Origin: Aromatoleum petrolei
GTDB lineage: Bacteria; Pseudomonadota; Gammaproteobacteria; Burkholderiales; Rhodocyclaceae
Length of the DNA stretch: 64,000 nucleotides
Direction: 5' to 3'
NCBI RefSeq assembly: GCF_017894385.1
Contig: NZ_CP059560.1
Coordinates: 2,480,001 to 2,544,000 of the forward strand
Part shown: positions 36,012 to 44,949 of the stretch, piece by piece
Numbering within the stretch: the first letter of the stretch is position 1
Layout: every line of letters starts with the position of its first letter
Position numbers and translations under genes: made by a program
Notes under the pieces: generated by a model
Told to the model about the DNA's origin: nothing
The model's database searches: none
The model's input: the letters and a program-made list of their open reading frames with translations, nothing else

Positions 36012-37823
36012 TCAAGGCGCGTCGCACAGGCAGTGGCCGTACAGGTGCTGCGGGTCGTTCCAGCGCAGCAGGTCGGCGACCTGGGCCTGCAGGCCGCCGA
36101 GGAGCCGCCCGAGCGGCGCTTCCGAGGTGATCCCGACGGGGCCGAGCACCGACATCAGGCGGCGCAGCAGCAGGTGGCGCAGGTTGATCTCGCCGGTCGG
36201 CCATACCGTTTCGTAGCGCTCGAGCTGCGCGCGCTTCGCCGCGGCGACGACCGCATCCTCGATGCCGCCGAGCGTGTCGACGAGACCCAGGCGCAACGCG
36301 GCCTCGCCGGTCCACACGCGGCCGCGGGCGACGGCATCGATCTCGGCAATGTCCTTCCGGCGTGCCGTGGCGACGATCTCGAGGAAGCGCCGGTAGCTGT
36401 GTTCGACGCCCAACTGCATCGCCTGCGCCAGCGCGGGTTCGAGCGGGCGGCGCGGGTCCAGCGTGCCGGCGAGCGGTCCCGTGGCGACACGATCGGTGGT
36501 GACGCCGAGCCGGGCCAGCGGTTCGGTCAATTCGGGGAACATCGCGAACACGCCGATCGAACCGGTCAGCGTCTCCGGCCGCGCCCAGATCTCGTCGGCA
36601 CCGGCGGCGACCCAGTAGCCGCCCGATGCGGCGACCGAGCTCATCGACGCGACGACCGGCTTGCCCTCGCGGCGCGTGAGCTCCAGCTCGCGGCGGATCA
36701 CCTCCGATGCCCAGGCGCTGCCGCCGGGGCTGTCAATGCGCAACACCACCGCCTTCACGCGCTCGTCCTCGCGTGCGGCGCGGATCTGCGCCGCGAGGCT
36801 GTCACCGCCGACGGAATCCTCGTCCGCGGCGCCATCGACGATGGAACCCTGGGCGACGAGCACCGCAACGCGCGCGTCCTCGTGCGAACGCGCGGCGCGC
36901 ACCGCGGCAAGGTAGTCGTCGGCGTCGATGCGCCGATAGTCCTTGCCGTCGGCACTCTCGCCGACGCGCGCCTTCAGCAGCTGGTGCCATTCGTCGCGCT
37001 GGCTCAGCGCATCGACGAGGCCGGCCTCGCGCGCGGCACGGGCGGCGTCGCCGCCGGTGGCCTGCAGCAGCCCGGCGTAGTCCTCGACATAGCGGTCGAG
37101 CGCTTCCGGGGCGAGCTTGCGGCTGCCGGCGACACGCTCGCGCATGCCCGCCCACAGCGTGTCGAGCAGCTCGCGCGAGGATTGACGGTCTTCGTCGGAC
37201 ATGTCGGTGCGCGTGAAGGGCTCGCTGAAGGACTTGTACTCGCCGACGCGGAACACATGCACCTTCACGCCCAGCGCATCGAGCGCGCCCTTGAAATAGC
37301 TGACGTTGCGGGCGAGCCCGGGCAGCAGCAGGAAGCCGTCGGGCGCGAGATGGACCTCGTCGGCGATGCTGGCGAGGAAGTACTGCCCCTGCGTGAAGCG
37401 CTCGCCGCGCGCATAGACCGGCTTGCCGCCGCTCTTGAAGGCGATGACCGCCTCGCGCAGTTCGGCGAGCTTGGACAGTCCGCCCTGGCCGAGCTGATCG
37501 GTCTCGATGACCAGCGCCTTGATGCGATCGTCCTCGCGCGCGGCGCGCACCGCCTCGAGCAGGTCGGGCAGCGAAGTCTGGGCGACCGGGGCGCCGCCCG
37601 AGCGGATGATGCCCAGCGGATCATCGACGCGCACGCGCTCGACCAGGGTTCCCGCCGGCCGCAGCACCAGCGCCGCGCCGTCGGGCACGGACGGCCCCGG
37701 ATGCAGCGCGAACGCGATGACCAGGGCGAACGCCAGCAGGAACGCGAGCGTGACGACGACGCGTCGCAGCAGGTCGAGCGCACGCCAGATCCATGCGAAC
37801 AGCCTGCCCAGAAACCCAAACAT
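36012..37823 (-). CDS. sppA: Signal peptide peptidase SppA, 67-kDa type
   Basis: 603 aa, close to the 618 of E. coli SppA. One N-terminal membrane helix (VVVTLAFLLAFALVIAFAL), then two tandem S49 domains. The catalytic Ser is in DSPGGSAWASEV (second half) and the catalytic Lys in the first half (GKPVYARGE region). It degrades left-over signal peptides in the inner membrane, facing the periplasm. It is convergent with hemW, with only three bases between stops. Confidence 0.93.
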   Translation of the reverse strand: MFGFLGRLFAWIWRALDLLRRVVVTLAFLLAFALVIAFALHPGPSVPDGAALVLRPAGTLVERVRVDDPLGIIRSGGAPVAQTSLPDLLEAVRAAREDDRIKALVIETDQLGQGGLSKLAELREAVIAFKSGGKPVYARGERFTQGQYFLASIADEVHLAPDGFLLLPGLARNVSYFKGALDALGVKVHVFRVGEYKSFSEPFTRTDMSDEDRQSSRELLDTLWAGMRERVAGSRKLAPEALDRYVEDYAGLLQATGGDAARAAREAGLVDALSQRDEWHQLLKARVGESADGKDYRRIDADDYLAAVRAARSHEDARVAVLVAQGSIVDGAADEDSVGGDSLAAQIRAAREDERVKAVVLRIDSPGGSAWASEVIRRELELTRREGKPVVASMSSVAASGGYWVAAGADEIWARPETLTGSIGVFAMFPELTEPLARLGVTTDRVATGPLAGTLDPRRPLEPALAQAMQLGVEHSYRRFLEIVATARRKDIAEIDAVARGRVWTGEAALRLGLVDTLGGIEDAVVAAAKRAQLERYETVWPTGEINLRHLLLRRLMSVLGPVGITSEAPLGRLLGGLQAQVADLLRWNDPQHLYGHCLCDAP

Positions 37824-37945
37824 GTGCCTTACCTCGCTGTGCCCGGTGGAAGCGGTTGCAGCCGCAAACGAGCGGTAGGCGGAATGCTAACCGATTCGGG
37901 GCGCGAGCCGCTCACCCCGCCATCGTACCGTCGCCCCCGGTGCGT

Positions 37946-38734
37946 TCAGCCGCGCTTGCGGAACACCAGATCCCACACGCCGTGGCCGAGTTTCAGGCCG
38001 CGGTTCTCGAACTTGGTCAGCGGCCGGTAGTCCGGACGCGGCGCGAAGCCGTCGGCGGTGTTCTCCAGCGCAGGTTCGGCGGAGAGGATCTCCATCATCC
38101 ACTGCGCGTATTCCTCCCAGTCCGTCGCACAGTGCAGATAGCCGCCCGGGGCGAGGCGCGAGGCGATCAGCGCGACGAAGTCCGGCTGGATGATGCGCCG
38201 CTTGTGGTGGCGTTTCTTGTGCCAGGGATCGGGGAAGAAGACATGCACGCCGGCGAGGGCGCCTTCCGGGATCATGTCGCGCAGGACCTCGACGGCGTCG
38301 TGCTGCATGATGCGCAGGTTGGCGAGGCCGTCGTCGGCGATCAGCTTGCACAGGCTGCCGACACCGGGGCCGTGCACCTCGATGCCGAGGAAGTCCTTGT
38401 CGGGCAGCGCCGCGGCGATCTTCGCGGTGGTCTCGCCCATGCCGAAGCCGATCTCGACGATCTTGGGCGCCTGGCGGCCGAAAGCGGCGTCGAGGTCGAG
38501 CGCAGCGACGCGGTAGGGAATCGACACCTTGGGGAAGGTCTCCTCCATGTGGCGCTGCTGCGCGACCGACATGCGCCCCTGGCGCAGCACGAAGCTGCGG
38601 ATCGAGCGGCTGGAAAAGCGCGCCTCGGCCTCGCCCGGCAACGTGTGCTCGGGTTCGGCGGACGCTGTGGCAGCGGGCGAGGTGGTGTCGGGAGAGCCGG
38701 TGTCCGGCTGATCGGGAGTCGTTGCGGTCATCAT
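37946..38734 (-). CDS. trmB: tRNA (guanine-N7-)-methyltransferase
   Basis: 262 aa from tandem ATGs at 38734/38731 (weak ribosome site, so the start is the least certain part). The first 45 residues are a Pro/Thr/Glu-rich tail not found in E. coli TrmB. Core: [14 protein letters not shown] motif [11 protein letters not shown], and [19 protein letters not shown], the family fingerprint. It makes m7G46 in tRNA. Downstream of thiG on the same strand, an arrangement common in this group. Confidence 0.93.
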   Translation of the reverse strand: MMTATTPDQPDTGSPDTTSPAATASAEPEHTLPGEAEARFSSRSIRSFVLRQGRMSVAQQRHMEETFPKVSIPYRVAALDLDAAFGRQAPKIVEIGFGMGETTAKIAAALPDKDFLGIEVHGPGVGSLCKLIADDGLANLRIMQHDAVEVLRDMIPEGALAGVHVFFPDPWHKKRHHKRRIIQPDFVALIASRLAPGGYLHCATDWEEYAQWMMEILSAEPALENTADGFAPRPDYRPLTKFENRGLKLGHGVWDLVFRKRG

Positions 38735-38835
38735 GAGTGGGCGGGAGGCGACGGGCACCGAGGCACGCGCCCCGCGGGCGGAACGGAAAGAGTGGGATGC
38801 GGAGGCGGCATCGGCTCGCGCCGCTGCGATGCCTC

Positions 38836-39621
38836 CTACGAACCGATAAGTCCGGCGGTCGGCGAACTCGGATCGGCGGAATAGAACTTGCGCGGCATGC
38901 GCCCGGCGAGGAAGGCTTCGCGCCCGGCCTCGACCGCCTTCTTCATCGCGCTGGCCATCAGCACGGGCTTGCTCGCGTGCGCGATGGCGGTGTTCATGAG
39001 CACGCCGTCGCAACCGAGTTCCATCGCGATCGCGGCGTCCGAGGCGGTGCCGACGCCGGCATCGACGAGCACCGGCACCTTGGCCTGGTCGATGATGAGG
39101 CGCAGGTTCCACGGATTGAGGATGCCCATGCCGGAGCCGATCAGCGAGGCGAGCGGCATCACTGCGGCGCAGCCCATGTCCTCCAGCATCTGCGCCTGGA
39201 TCGGGTCGTCGGCGCAGTACACCATCACGTCGAAGCCATCCTTCACGAGGATCTCGGCGGCCTTCAGCGTTTCCGGCATGTTCGGGAACAGCGTCTTCGG
39301 GTCGCCCAGCACTTCGAGCTTGCACAGCGGATGGCCGTCGAGTAGTTCGCGCGCGAGACGCAGCGTGCGCACCGCGTCGTCCGCCGTGTAGCAGCCGGCG
39401 GTGTTGGGCAGAATCGTAAATTTTTCCGGCGGCAGCACGTCGAGCAGGTTGGGTTCGCCCGCGTTCTGGCCGATGTTGGTGCGGCGGATCGCGACGGTGA
39501 CGATCTCGGCGCCGCTCGCGTCGATCGCCTCGCGCGTCTCGGCGAAGTCCTTGTATTTGCCGGTGCCGACGAGGAGGCGGGAGCCGTAGGACTTGCCGGC
39601 GATGACCAGGGAATCGTTCAT
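38836..39621 (-). CDS. thiG: Thiazole synthase ThiG
   Basis: 261 aa from ATG at 39621. TIM-barrel with [20 protein letters not shown], the Schiff-base lysine in CKLEVLGD and [13 protein letters not shown] near the phosphate site. It builds the thiazole phosphate of thiamine from DXP, dehydroglycine and ThiS thiocarboxylate. thiS lies upstream on the same strand, separated by 190 bases filled by a long palindrome. Confidence 0.96.
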   Translation of the reverse strand: MNDSLVIAGKSYGSRLLVGTGKYKDFAETREAIDASGAEIVTVAIRRTNIGQNAGEPNLLDVLPPEKFTILPNTAGCYTADDAVRTLRLARELLDGHPLCKLEVLGDPKTLFPNMPETLKAAEILVKDGFDVMVYCADDPIQAQMLEDMGCAAVMPLASLIGSGMGILNPWNLRLIIDQAKVPVLVDAGVGTASDAAIAMELGCDGVLMNTAIAHASKPVLMASAMKKAVEAGREAFLAGRMPRKFYSADPSSPTAGLIGS

Positions 39622-39686
39622 GTTCGACCTGCAGGAATTCGGTTGGAAAAAGAATCTCGCGTAGCGTTGATCGCTGAAATCAGCAC

Positions 39687-39814
39687 GAAGAGATTGTGCA
39701 GAAAGCGTAGCGAGCGGCCCGAGTTCGGTGCGAGAAGCGCAGCCGTACATGCGGTACGGCGAGCATCACAGCGGCGAAATCGGGACGCGCAGTAGCTTTA
39801 TGCGCAATCTCTTC
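39687..39814. repeat. 128-bp imperfect palindrome between thiS and thiG
   Basis: The left end GAAGAGATTGTGCAGAAAGC (39687-39706) matches the reverse complement of the right end (39795-39814) at 18 of 20 positions. Homology continues inward (TA, GCG, CCCGA, TTCG blocks), and the centre holds GCCGTAC/GTACGGC around ATGCG. The right end overlaps the last two bases of the thiS stop. It could fold into a very long hairpin in the thiS-thiG transcript. It looks like a dispersed intergenic element rather than gene-specific sequence, but only one copy is visible here. Confidence 0.7.
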
Positions 39815-40016
39815 AGCCGCCGCCGACGGCGACGACTATTTCCAGACGGTCGCCGTCCGCGAGCAGGGTCTCGGCGTGCCGCCCCTTGGGGACGATCTCG
39901 CCGTTGCGCTCGACCGCGAGGCGCTTGCCAGCAAGCTGACGCGCCTCGAGCAGCCCGAGCACCGTGGTGGGCCGCTCCAGACGCTCGGTCTGGCCGTTGA
40001 TGATGAGCTGGATCAT
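39813..40016 (-). CDS. thiS: Sulfur carrier protein ThiS
   Basis: 67 aa from ATG at 40016 ([13 protein letters not shown]), typical length; an upstream in-frame ATG at 40055 gives an unlikely extension. The ubiquitin-like fold ends in the essential Gly-Gly (VAVGGG), with RLEIVVAV before it. It carries sulfur as a thiocarboxylate to ThiG. Confidence 0.93.
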   Translation of the reverse strand: MIQLIINGQTERLERPTTVLGLLEARQLAGKRLAVERNGEIVPKGRHAETLLADGDRLEIVVAVGGG

Positions 40017-40139
40017 GGTGAAACGGACTGAAGCATCAAATGAAAATCTTACCATGTGCCGCGCCGCCGTCCCGACGCATTGCGCGGCGCCATCCCGACC
40101 ATTAGAATGGCGCCTCGGTTCGCCACGCGGGCCGGATTT

Positions 40140-40214
40140 GCGGGTGTCGTATAATGGCTATTACCTCAGCTTCCCAAGCTGATGACGAGGGTTCGATTCC
40201 CTTCACCCGCTCCA
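40140..40214 (+). tRNA. tRNA-Gly (anticodon CCC)
   Basis: Cloverleaf read by eye: acceptor GCGGGTG (40140-40146) pairs with CACCCGC (40204-40210); anticodon stem TCAGC/GCTGA encloses loop TTCCCAA with anticodon CCC; T-loop GGTTCGATTCC is canonical. Discriminator T and an encoded CCA (40212-40214) follow. It reads GGG codons. A terminator lies 10 bases downstream. Confidence 0.95.
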
Positions 40215-40224
40215 GATTCCCCAG

Positions 40225-40252
40225 GAAGGGCCCGGCACACGTCGGGCCCTTC
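40225..40252 (+). terminator. Terminator after tRNA-Gly
   Basis: GAAGGGCCCG and CGGGCCCTTC form a perfect 10-bp stem with an 8-base loop, followed by TTCGTTTC. It ends the tRNA transcript; the As before the stem also let it serve the convergent sodC transcript. Confidence 0.85.
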
Positions 40253-40274
40253 TTCGTTTCCGGTCCCGCTTCGC

Positions 40275-40799
40275 CTACTTCGGGCGCGCGATCACGCCGC
40301 ACGCGACACGCGCGCCGGAATTGCCGGTCGGCTGCGTCTTGAAGTCGTCGGGGGCGGCGTGCACGATCACGCCGAGGCCGACGATGTTGCCCTTGCCGCT
40401 GATCGTGAGTCCTTCGAGAATCGTGCCCAGCTTAGCGTTGCCGTTCGCATCGGCGACCAGCATCGGCATGTCGCCGAGGTGCCGCTCGCCTTTCGCCGGG
40501 TCGCCGTGCGGCTTGCCGCTCGGGTTGAAATGGCCGCCGGCGCTGGTGCCGTCGGGCGCGGAGCAGTCGCCCTTCTCGTGGATGTGAAAACCATGCTTGC
40601 CGGGCGAGAGTCCGGTCACGCTGGCGTCGATGAGCACGCCGCCGTCGACCTCGGTGAATTTGACGGTGCCGGCGGCCGCATTGCCCTTGGTCGGGGCAAG
40701 GGGCGCTTCGGCGGTGATCGGTCCGCCGAGGCCGAGGTTGCTGCAGGCGGCGATGAGCAGGGTTGCGGACAATGTCGGGAGGAGGGAGCGGGCATTCAT
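40275..40799 (-). CDS. sodC: Cu/Zn superoxide dismutase, lipoprotein form
   Basis: 174 aa. A lipoprotein signal ends at C19 (LIAACS), so it is membrane-anchored in the periplasm. All metal ligands are present: H72, H74 (HGFHIHE), H90, H98, H107, D110 and H147, and the structural disulfide pair C79/C167. It removes superoxide outside the cytoplasm. The next gene upstream is a small cytochrome c. Confidence 0.95.
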   Translation of the reverse strand: MNARSLLPTLSATLLIAACSNLGLGGPITAEAPLAPTKGNAAAGTVKFTEVDGGVLIDASVTGLSPGKHGFHIHEKGDCSAPDGTSAGGHFNPSGKPHGDPAKGERHLGDMPMLVADANGNAKLGTILEGLTISGKGNIVGLGVIVHAAPDDFKTQPTGNSGARVACGVIARPK

Positions 40800-40903
40800 C
40801 TTCTTCTATCCTTTCTCGAATGGAGGATGTCGTGCGGCCGACACCTCGGCCGGCCGCAATTCATCATGGACCATTGATACGCAGAAAGGAATAGACGTCC
40901 CCC

Positions 40904-41404
40904 TCAGCGCGCGAGCGCCCCGGTCTTGAGCGGCTGCGGCGGCTGCGGGACGAACACGAAGTGCGGCGTAGCGATCGGCTGCCCCGGTGCGACCGCCTGC
41001 GGCGCGGGCTCGCCGGCCGCGCCGAGGTCGCGCAGGTAGCGGTAGATCGCGAGGAGATCGGATTCGCTCATCGCGCGCAGCGACGACCACGGCATCGGCG
41101 GCAGGCCGCCCTGGCGCACGCGCTCGAGCCAGCCCGCCTCGTCGAGCATCGCGGCGACAAGGCGCAGGTTGCCGGGATAGCTCACGCCCCACGGCCCGCT
41201 GAAACCGACGGCCGAGCCGGTGAGCCACTGCGGCTCGGGCACCTTGCCGTCGCTCTGCGCATAGCCCTCGGTATGGCAGTCGTTGCAGCCGGCGATCGAG
41301 ACGAGGTAGCGGCCGCGCTCGGCCGCAGCGGGGTCGGCGGCAAGTACGGCGGTCGCGGCGGCGCAGGCAAGGAGGGACAGGACAAGGCGGGCAGCGGTCT
41401 TCAT
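40904..41404 (-). CDS. Exported monoheme cytochrome c
   Basis: 166 aa from ATG at 41404, with GAGG nine bases upstream; the longer frame to 41701 overlaps the dehydrogenase gene. Signal peptide (cleavage near VLAADP), heme motif C40-N-D-C43-H44, and methionines in the 105-120 region (LPPMPWSSLRAMS) as candidate axial ligand. The C-terminal 35 residues are Pro-rich. It resembles the single-heme subunits accompanying periplasmic dehydrogenases, but no partner is adjacent. Confidence 0.88.
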   Translation of the reverse strand: MKTAARLVLSLLACAAATAVLAADPAAAERGRYLVSIAGCNDCHTEGYAQSDGKVPEPQWLTGSAVGFSGPWGVSYPGNLRLVAAMLDEAGWLERVRQGGLPPMPWSSLRAMSESDLLAIYRYLRDLGAAGEPAPQAVAPGQPIATPHFVFVPQPPQPLKTGALAR

Positions 41405-41489
41405 GGGAATCCTCTCGTGGGGCGGGCGCGCCGGCAGGCGCCGCCCGGTTAGCATTGTTTTAGGGAACGACGGGAGCGAGCCCGGGCCG

Positions 41490-42461
41490 TCAGGCGTACT
41501 CGCGCGTACCGACCAGTTCGCGCGCCGCGGCGACGATCGCGTCGGCCTGCGGCACGAAGGCCTGTTCGAGCGGCCACGACGAGGGCGCCGGCGTGTCCGG
41601 GCCGGTGAGGCGGCGCACCGGGGCCTTGAGCGCATCGAAGGCGTGCTCGGCGACGATGGCGGCGACCTCGGCGCCGACGCCGCACAGGCGGCTCGCCTCA
41701 TGCACGACGACGACGCGGCCGGTCTTGCGCACCGAGACGAGGATCGCCGCTTCGTCGAGAGGCTTGAGCGAACGCAGATCGATGACTTCGGCGGAGATGC
41801 CCTGCCCGGCCAGCGTCTCGGCGGCGGCGACGCAGTAGTGCACGGTCTTGGCGTAGCTCACCAGCGTGACGTCGCGCCCTTCGCGCAGTGTCGCGGCGCG
41901 CCCGAGCGGCACGAGCTGCTCGCCCGCAGGCACTTCTCCGGCCTGATAGCCGAGCGCGAGGTCCATGAAGAACAGCACCGGGTTGTCGTCGCGGATCGCG
42001 GCCTTGAGGAGGCCCTTGAAGTCCGCGGCCGACGACGGCATCACGACCTTGAGGCCGGGGCTGTGCACGAACCAGGCCTCGAGGTTGTGGTTGTGCTGCG
42101 CGCCGACCGTCCAGCCGGCGCCGCTCTGCGCGAGCACGACCATCGGGAACTTGAATTGGCCGCCCGACATGTAGCGCAGCTTGCCGGCGCTGTTGACGAT
42201 CTCGTCCATCGCGAAGCACAGGAAGGGCGCGAACAGCAGGTCGACGATGGGGCGCAGGCCGCTCGCCGCGGCGCCCGCTGCAGTGCCGGCGATGATGCCT
42301 TCGGCGAGCGGGGTGTTGCGCACGCGCGCGGCGCCAAATTCGGCGACGAGCTCGCCGCGCTTGGTCGCGACGCCTTCGCCGAACATCAACACGGCGGGGT
42401 CGCGGCGCATTTCCTCGGCGATCGCCTGGGCGATCGCTTCATTGACGGTGATCTGGGACAT
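41490..42461 (-). CDS. Thiamine-pyrophosphate dehydrogenase E1, beta subunit (pyruvate/acetoin type)
   Basis: 323 aa. Transketolase-like pyrimidine-binding domain (MSQITVNEAIAQAIAEEM, FGEGVATKRG, FAMDEIVNSAGKLRYMSGG) and a C-terminal transketolase domain (EVIDLRSLKPLD, VVVHEASRLCGVGAEV). This is the PdhB/AcoB/BkdB class. It begins ten bases after the alpha-subunit stop. No E2 or E3 gene follows, so the complex must borrow them or use another acceptor. Confidence 0.9.
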   Translation of the reverse strand: MSQITVNEAIAQAIAEEMRRDPAVLMFGEGVATKRGELVAEFGAARVRNTPLAEGIIAGTAAGAAASGLRPIVDLLFAPFLCFAMDEIVNSAGKLRYMSGGQFKFPMVVLAQSGAGWTVGAQHNHNLEAWFVHSPGLKVVMPSSAADFKGLLKAAIRDDNPVLFFMDLALGYQAGEVPAGEQLVPLGRAATLREGRDVTLVSYAKTVHYCVAAAETLAGQGISAEVIDLRSLKPLDEAAILVSVRKTGRVVVVHEASRLCGVGAEVAAIVAEHAFDALKAPVRRLTGPDTPAPSSWPLEQAFVPQADAIVAAARELVGTREYA

Positions 42462-42471
42462 GGCGGGTTCC

Positions 42472-43437
42472 TTACGCGTAGACGTCGGTGAAGAGTTCTG
42501 CGGGTTCCGGGTAGGGCGAGGCGTTGGCGAAGGCGACCGCCTCGTCGATCACGGCCCGCACGCGCGCGCGGATCTGCGCAAGGCGCGCGTCGTCGAGGCG
42601 GCCGGCGGCGCGCAGGCGGTTGGCGAGCAGTTCGATCGGGTCGCGCGCCTGCCACGCCGCGAGTTCTGTGCGGTCGACGTAGGACTGGTCGTCCGGCTCG
42701 TAGTGGCCGCGCGTGCGGTAGGTCAGCGTCTCGAGGAAGGCCGGTTCGCCGGTTTCGCGGATGCGCGCAACCAGGCGCGCCGCCGCGGCCTGCACGGCTT
42801 CGGCGTCGTTGCCGTCCACGGTCTCGGCGACGAGGCCGTGCGCCGCGGCCCAGTCGCGCACGTACGCCATCGGCATGGTCTCGCGCCGATGCACGAAGGC
42901 CTGCCATTCGTTGTTTTCGCACACGTAGAGAATGGGCAGCTTCCACACCACGGCGAGGTTGAGCGATTCGTGGAACACGCCCTCGCAGGCGGCGCCGTCG
43001 CCGAAGAAGGTGGCGACGATGCCGTCATCGCCGGGCGTCATCGTGCGCGCCAATGCCACGCCCGGCGCGAGCGAGAGTTCGCCGCCGACGATCGTCGAGG
43101 TGAGCACGACGCCCAGTTCGGCCGCGGAGATGTGCAGCGAGCCGCTCTTGCCCTTGCAGTAGCCGGTGCGCTTGCCGAGCACCTCGGCGATCATGCGCCC
43201 GGGGTCGGCGCCGCGCGCGAGGAGGTGGCCGGCGCTGCGGTGGTTGGTAAGGATGCGGTCCTGCGGCGCGAGCGCCCGCACGGCGCCCGCGGCGGCGGCC
43301 TCCTGGCCGACCGAGGTGCAGGTGCCGGGCGCGTTGCCGCCGGCGGCGATGCCGACGAGGGCCTCCTCGTAGGCACGGATCAGCATCATCGTCTCCAGCA
43401 GCGCGAGCGGGGACGGGGCTTGTACGCTGTGTTGCAT
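42472..43437 (-). CDS. Thiamine-pyrophosphate dehydrogenase E1, alpha subunit (pyruvate/acetoin type)
   Basis: 321 aa. TPP motif GDGAACEGVFHESLNLAVVW and ending with NN (VCENN), plus LTNHRSAGHLLARG and the loop YCKGKSGSLHI. Together with the next gene it forms an alpha2beta2 E1. The acetoin dehydrogenase (AcoA) and pyruvate (PdhA) branches cannot be separated reliably by eye. A 138-base gap with a perfect palindrome (43531-43543) precedes it and probably holds its promoter. Confidence 0.9.
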   Translation of the reverse strand: MQHSVQAPSPLALLETMMLIRAYEEALVGIAAGGNAPGTCTSVGQEAAAAGAVRALAPQDRILTNHRSAGHLLARGADPGRMIAEVLGKRTGYCKGKSGSLHISAAELGVVLTSTIVGGELSLAPGVALARTMTPGDDGIVATFFGDGAACEGVFHESLNLAVVWKLPILYVCENNEWQAFVHRRETMPMAYVRDWAAAHGLVAETVDGNDAEAVQAAAARLVARIRETGEPAFLETLTYRTRGHYEPDDQSYVDRTELAAWQARDPIELLANRLRAAGRLDDARLAQIRARVRAVIDEAVAFANASPYPEPAELFTDVYA

Positions 43438-43530
43438 GTGTCGCCTCCAGAATCAGGCGGACCGCCCCGGAAGGGCCGGGGCGCCGCGTGGAGGCACTCT
43501 AGGCGTGCCACGCCCACTGTGGACGGGGCT

Positions 43531-43543
43531 TAAGAGACTCTTA
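43531..43543. promoter_or_regulatory. Palindrome upstream of the E1 genes, candidate operator
   Basis: TAAGAG-A-CTCTTA is a perfect 13-base palindrome, about 95 bases upstream of the E1 alpha start and 32 bases before the stop end of the GAF/FMN gene. The surrounding segment is AT-richer than the coding DNA. The cognate regulator is unknown. Confidence 0.35.
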
Positions 43544-43575
43544 GGATTCGCTGAGGGAAGATTTAGGAAGCCGGC

Positions 43576-44949
43576 TCAGCAGCAGGCGCCGTCGGGGCGC
43601 GCACCGCCCTGCCCGACCTCGACGAGGGTGAGCGGACGCGACGCGGTGAGCAGCAGGCGCCCGCGCCCGGCCTTTTCCAGGCGCACGCAGGCCTGCCGCT
43701 CGTTGAGGCGGCGACGCAGGAGGATCAGGCGCGCCTCGAGGTTGTCGGAGAGGTCCGGCAGGCGGATGCGCGGGTCGAGGCGCAGCTCGCGGTTGCTGAA
43801 GGTGCTGCGGCCGGATTCGACGTGGTCGCGCACCAGCGCCCAGAAGATCGACCCGGCGACGCCCTTGATGAGGTAGTCGTCGTCGAGGAAGACGCTGTCG
43901 TCCCCGGCGTAGTGGCGCACGAGCACCGGGCGACCGGCGGCGGGCTGCGCCAGCGGTTCGGGCACGAGAACCTCCTCCTGGAGTTCGCTCGCCTGCTGCA
44001 GCGACAGCATCGTCGCGCCGAGCTGGCCGGCGAGCGCGACCAGCGCATCCTCGTCGTCGTAGCCGAAGCGCAGGTTGTGCGGACTCTCGACGTAGAGCAC
44101 GCCGAGCAGGCGCCCGGCGGCGCGGATCGGCACCGCGAGCTGGCTGGCCGAATCGGCAAGGCCGGGCAGCGGGATCTCGGTTTCCAGCACGGCAGCGAGG
44201 CCGTTCGCCTCGGCTGCGGCGCGGATTGCGCGCCCGTAGGCGTATTCGAGCGTCGCGTAGCCGATGCGGATCGGCGTGCCTTCGCGTGCGGCCACCCCGA
44301 TCACGCCCTGGCCGAGCGGGATTTCGGAGCCGACGCCGGAGGCCTCGTAGCCGCGGCTGGCGATCGTGTACAGGCGCGTGCCCGCCCCGTCGAGCAGGAG
44401 CACCATCGCGTGGCGGATGTCGAAATGCGCTTCCAGCCCGTCGAGCGTGTCGCTGAACAGCAAGTCCAGCTCGCGGCAGCCGGCGATGCGCGCCGACACC
44501 GCGCGCAACGCGGCGAGCAGGCTCGCGCGCGGGGGCGGCGGCGCGAGCGCGGCGCCGGGGATGCGCTCGATCTCGGCGACGCGGTAGATGTCCGAACCGA
44601 GCAGGCGGAACACGCCGCTCATGCCGGTGTGCGACGCGATGCCGGCGAGCTTGGCCTTCATGCGCTCGAACAGCGGGCCGGCGGTTTCGGTGCGCAGGTA
44701 GCGCAGGCGCAGACGGAAGCGCTCGCCCGTGTGCGGGTGCGTGACGATCAGGCGCGCCTCGGGGTTCGCGAGGATGTTGCGGCGCGTGGTGTTGAAGAAC
44801 TGGTAGGACAGCGCGATGTGGCGGCCGTCCACGTACTCGGTCTGCGACAGGTAGGCGACATTGGGCGTGCCGTCGGCCGCGCAGGTGGCCATGATTCCCG
44901 GCACCGCGCCTTCGAGGCAGTCGCGGATCACGTCGAGCCGCTGCGTCAT
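43576..44949 (-). CDS. FMN split-barrel + GAF domain protein with winged-helix-like C-terminus
   Basis: 457 aa. Residues about 5-140 form a pyridoxamine-phosphate-oxidase-like FMN-binding split barrel (GIMATCAADGTPNVAYLSQT, NPEARLIVTHP). A GAF domain covers about 160-320 (LYTIASRGYEASGVGSEIP, VPIRAAGRLLGVLYVES). The C-terminal 110 residues (IKGVAGSIFWALVRDHVESG, then RLDPRIRLPD) look like a winged-helix or response-type module. The combination suggests a flavin- or redox-sensing regulator. Its start overlaps the stop of the preceding FMN protein by four bases, and it lies upstream of the E1 genes. Not a characterised protein that I recognise. Confidence 0.75.
   Translation of the reverse strand: MTQRLDVIRDCLEGAVPGIMATCAADGTPNVAYLSQTEYVDGRHIALSYQFFNTTRRNILANPEARLIVTHPHTGERFRLRLRYLRTETAGPLFERMKAKLAGIASHTGMSGVFRLLGSDIYRVAEIERIPGAALAPPPPRASLLAALRAVSARIAGCRELDLLFSDTLDGLEAHFDIRHAMVLLLDGAGTRLYTIASRGYEASGVGSEIPLGQGVIGVAAREGTPIRIGYATLEYAYGRAIRAAAEANGLAAVLETEIPLPGLADSASQLAVPIRAAGRLLGVLYVESPHNLRFGYDDEDALVALAGQLGATMLSLQQASELQEEVLVPEPLAQPAAGRPVLVRHYAGDDSVFLDDDYLIKGVAGSIFWALVRDHVESGRSTFSNRELRLDPRIRLPDLSDNLEARLILLRRRLNERQACVRLEKAGRGRLLLTASRPLTLVEVGQGGARPDGACC

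Noticed and set aside
43480..43520. Sigma-54 promoter for the E1 genes (TGGCACG on the minus strand)
   Set aside because: The GG and GC elements are 12 bases apart rather than 10.
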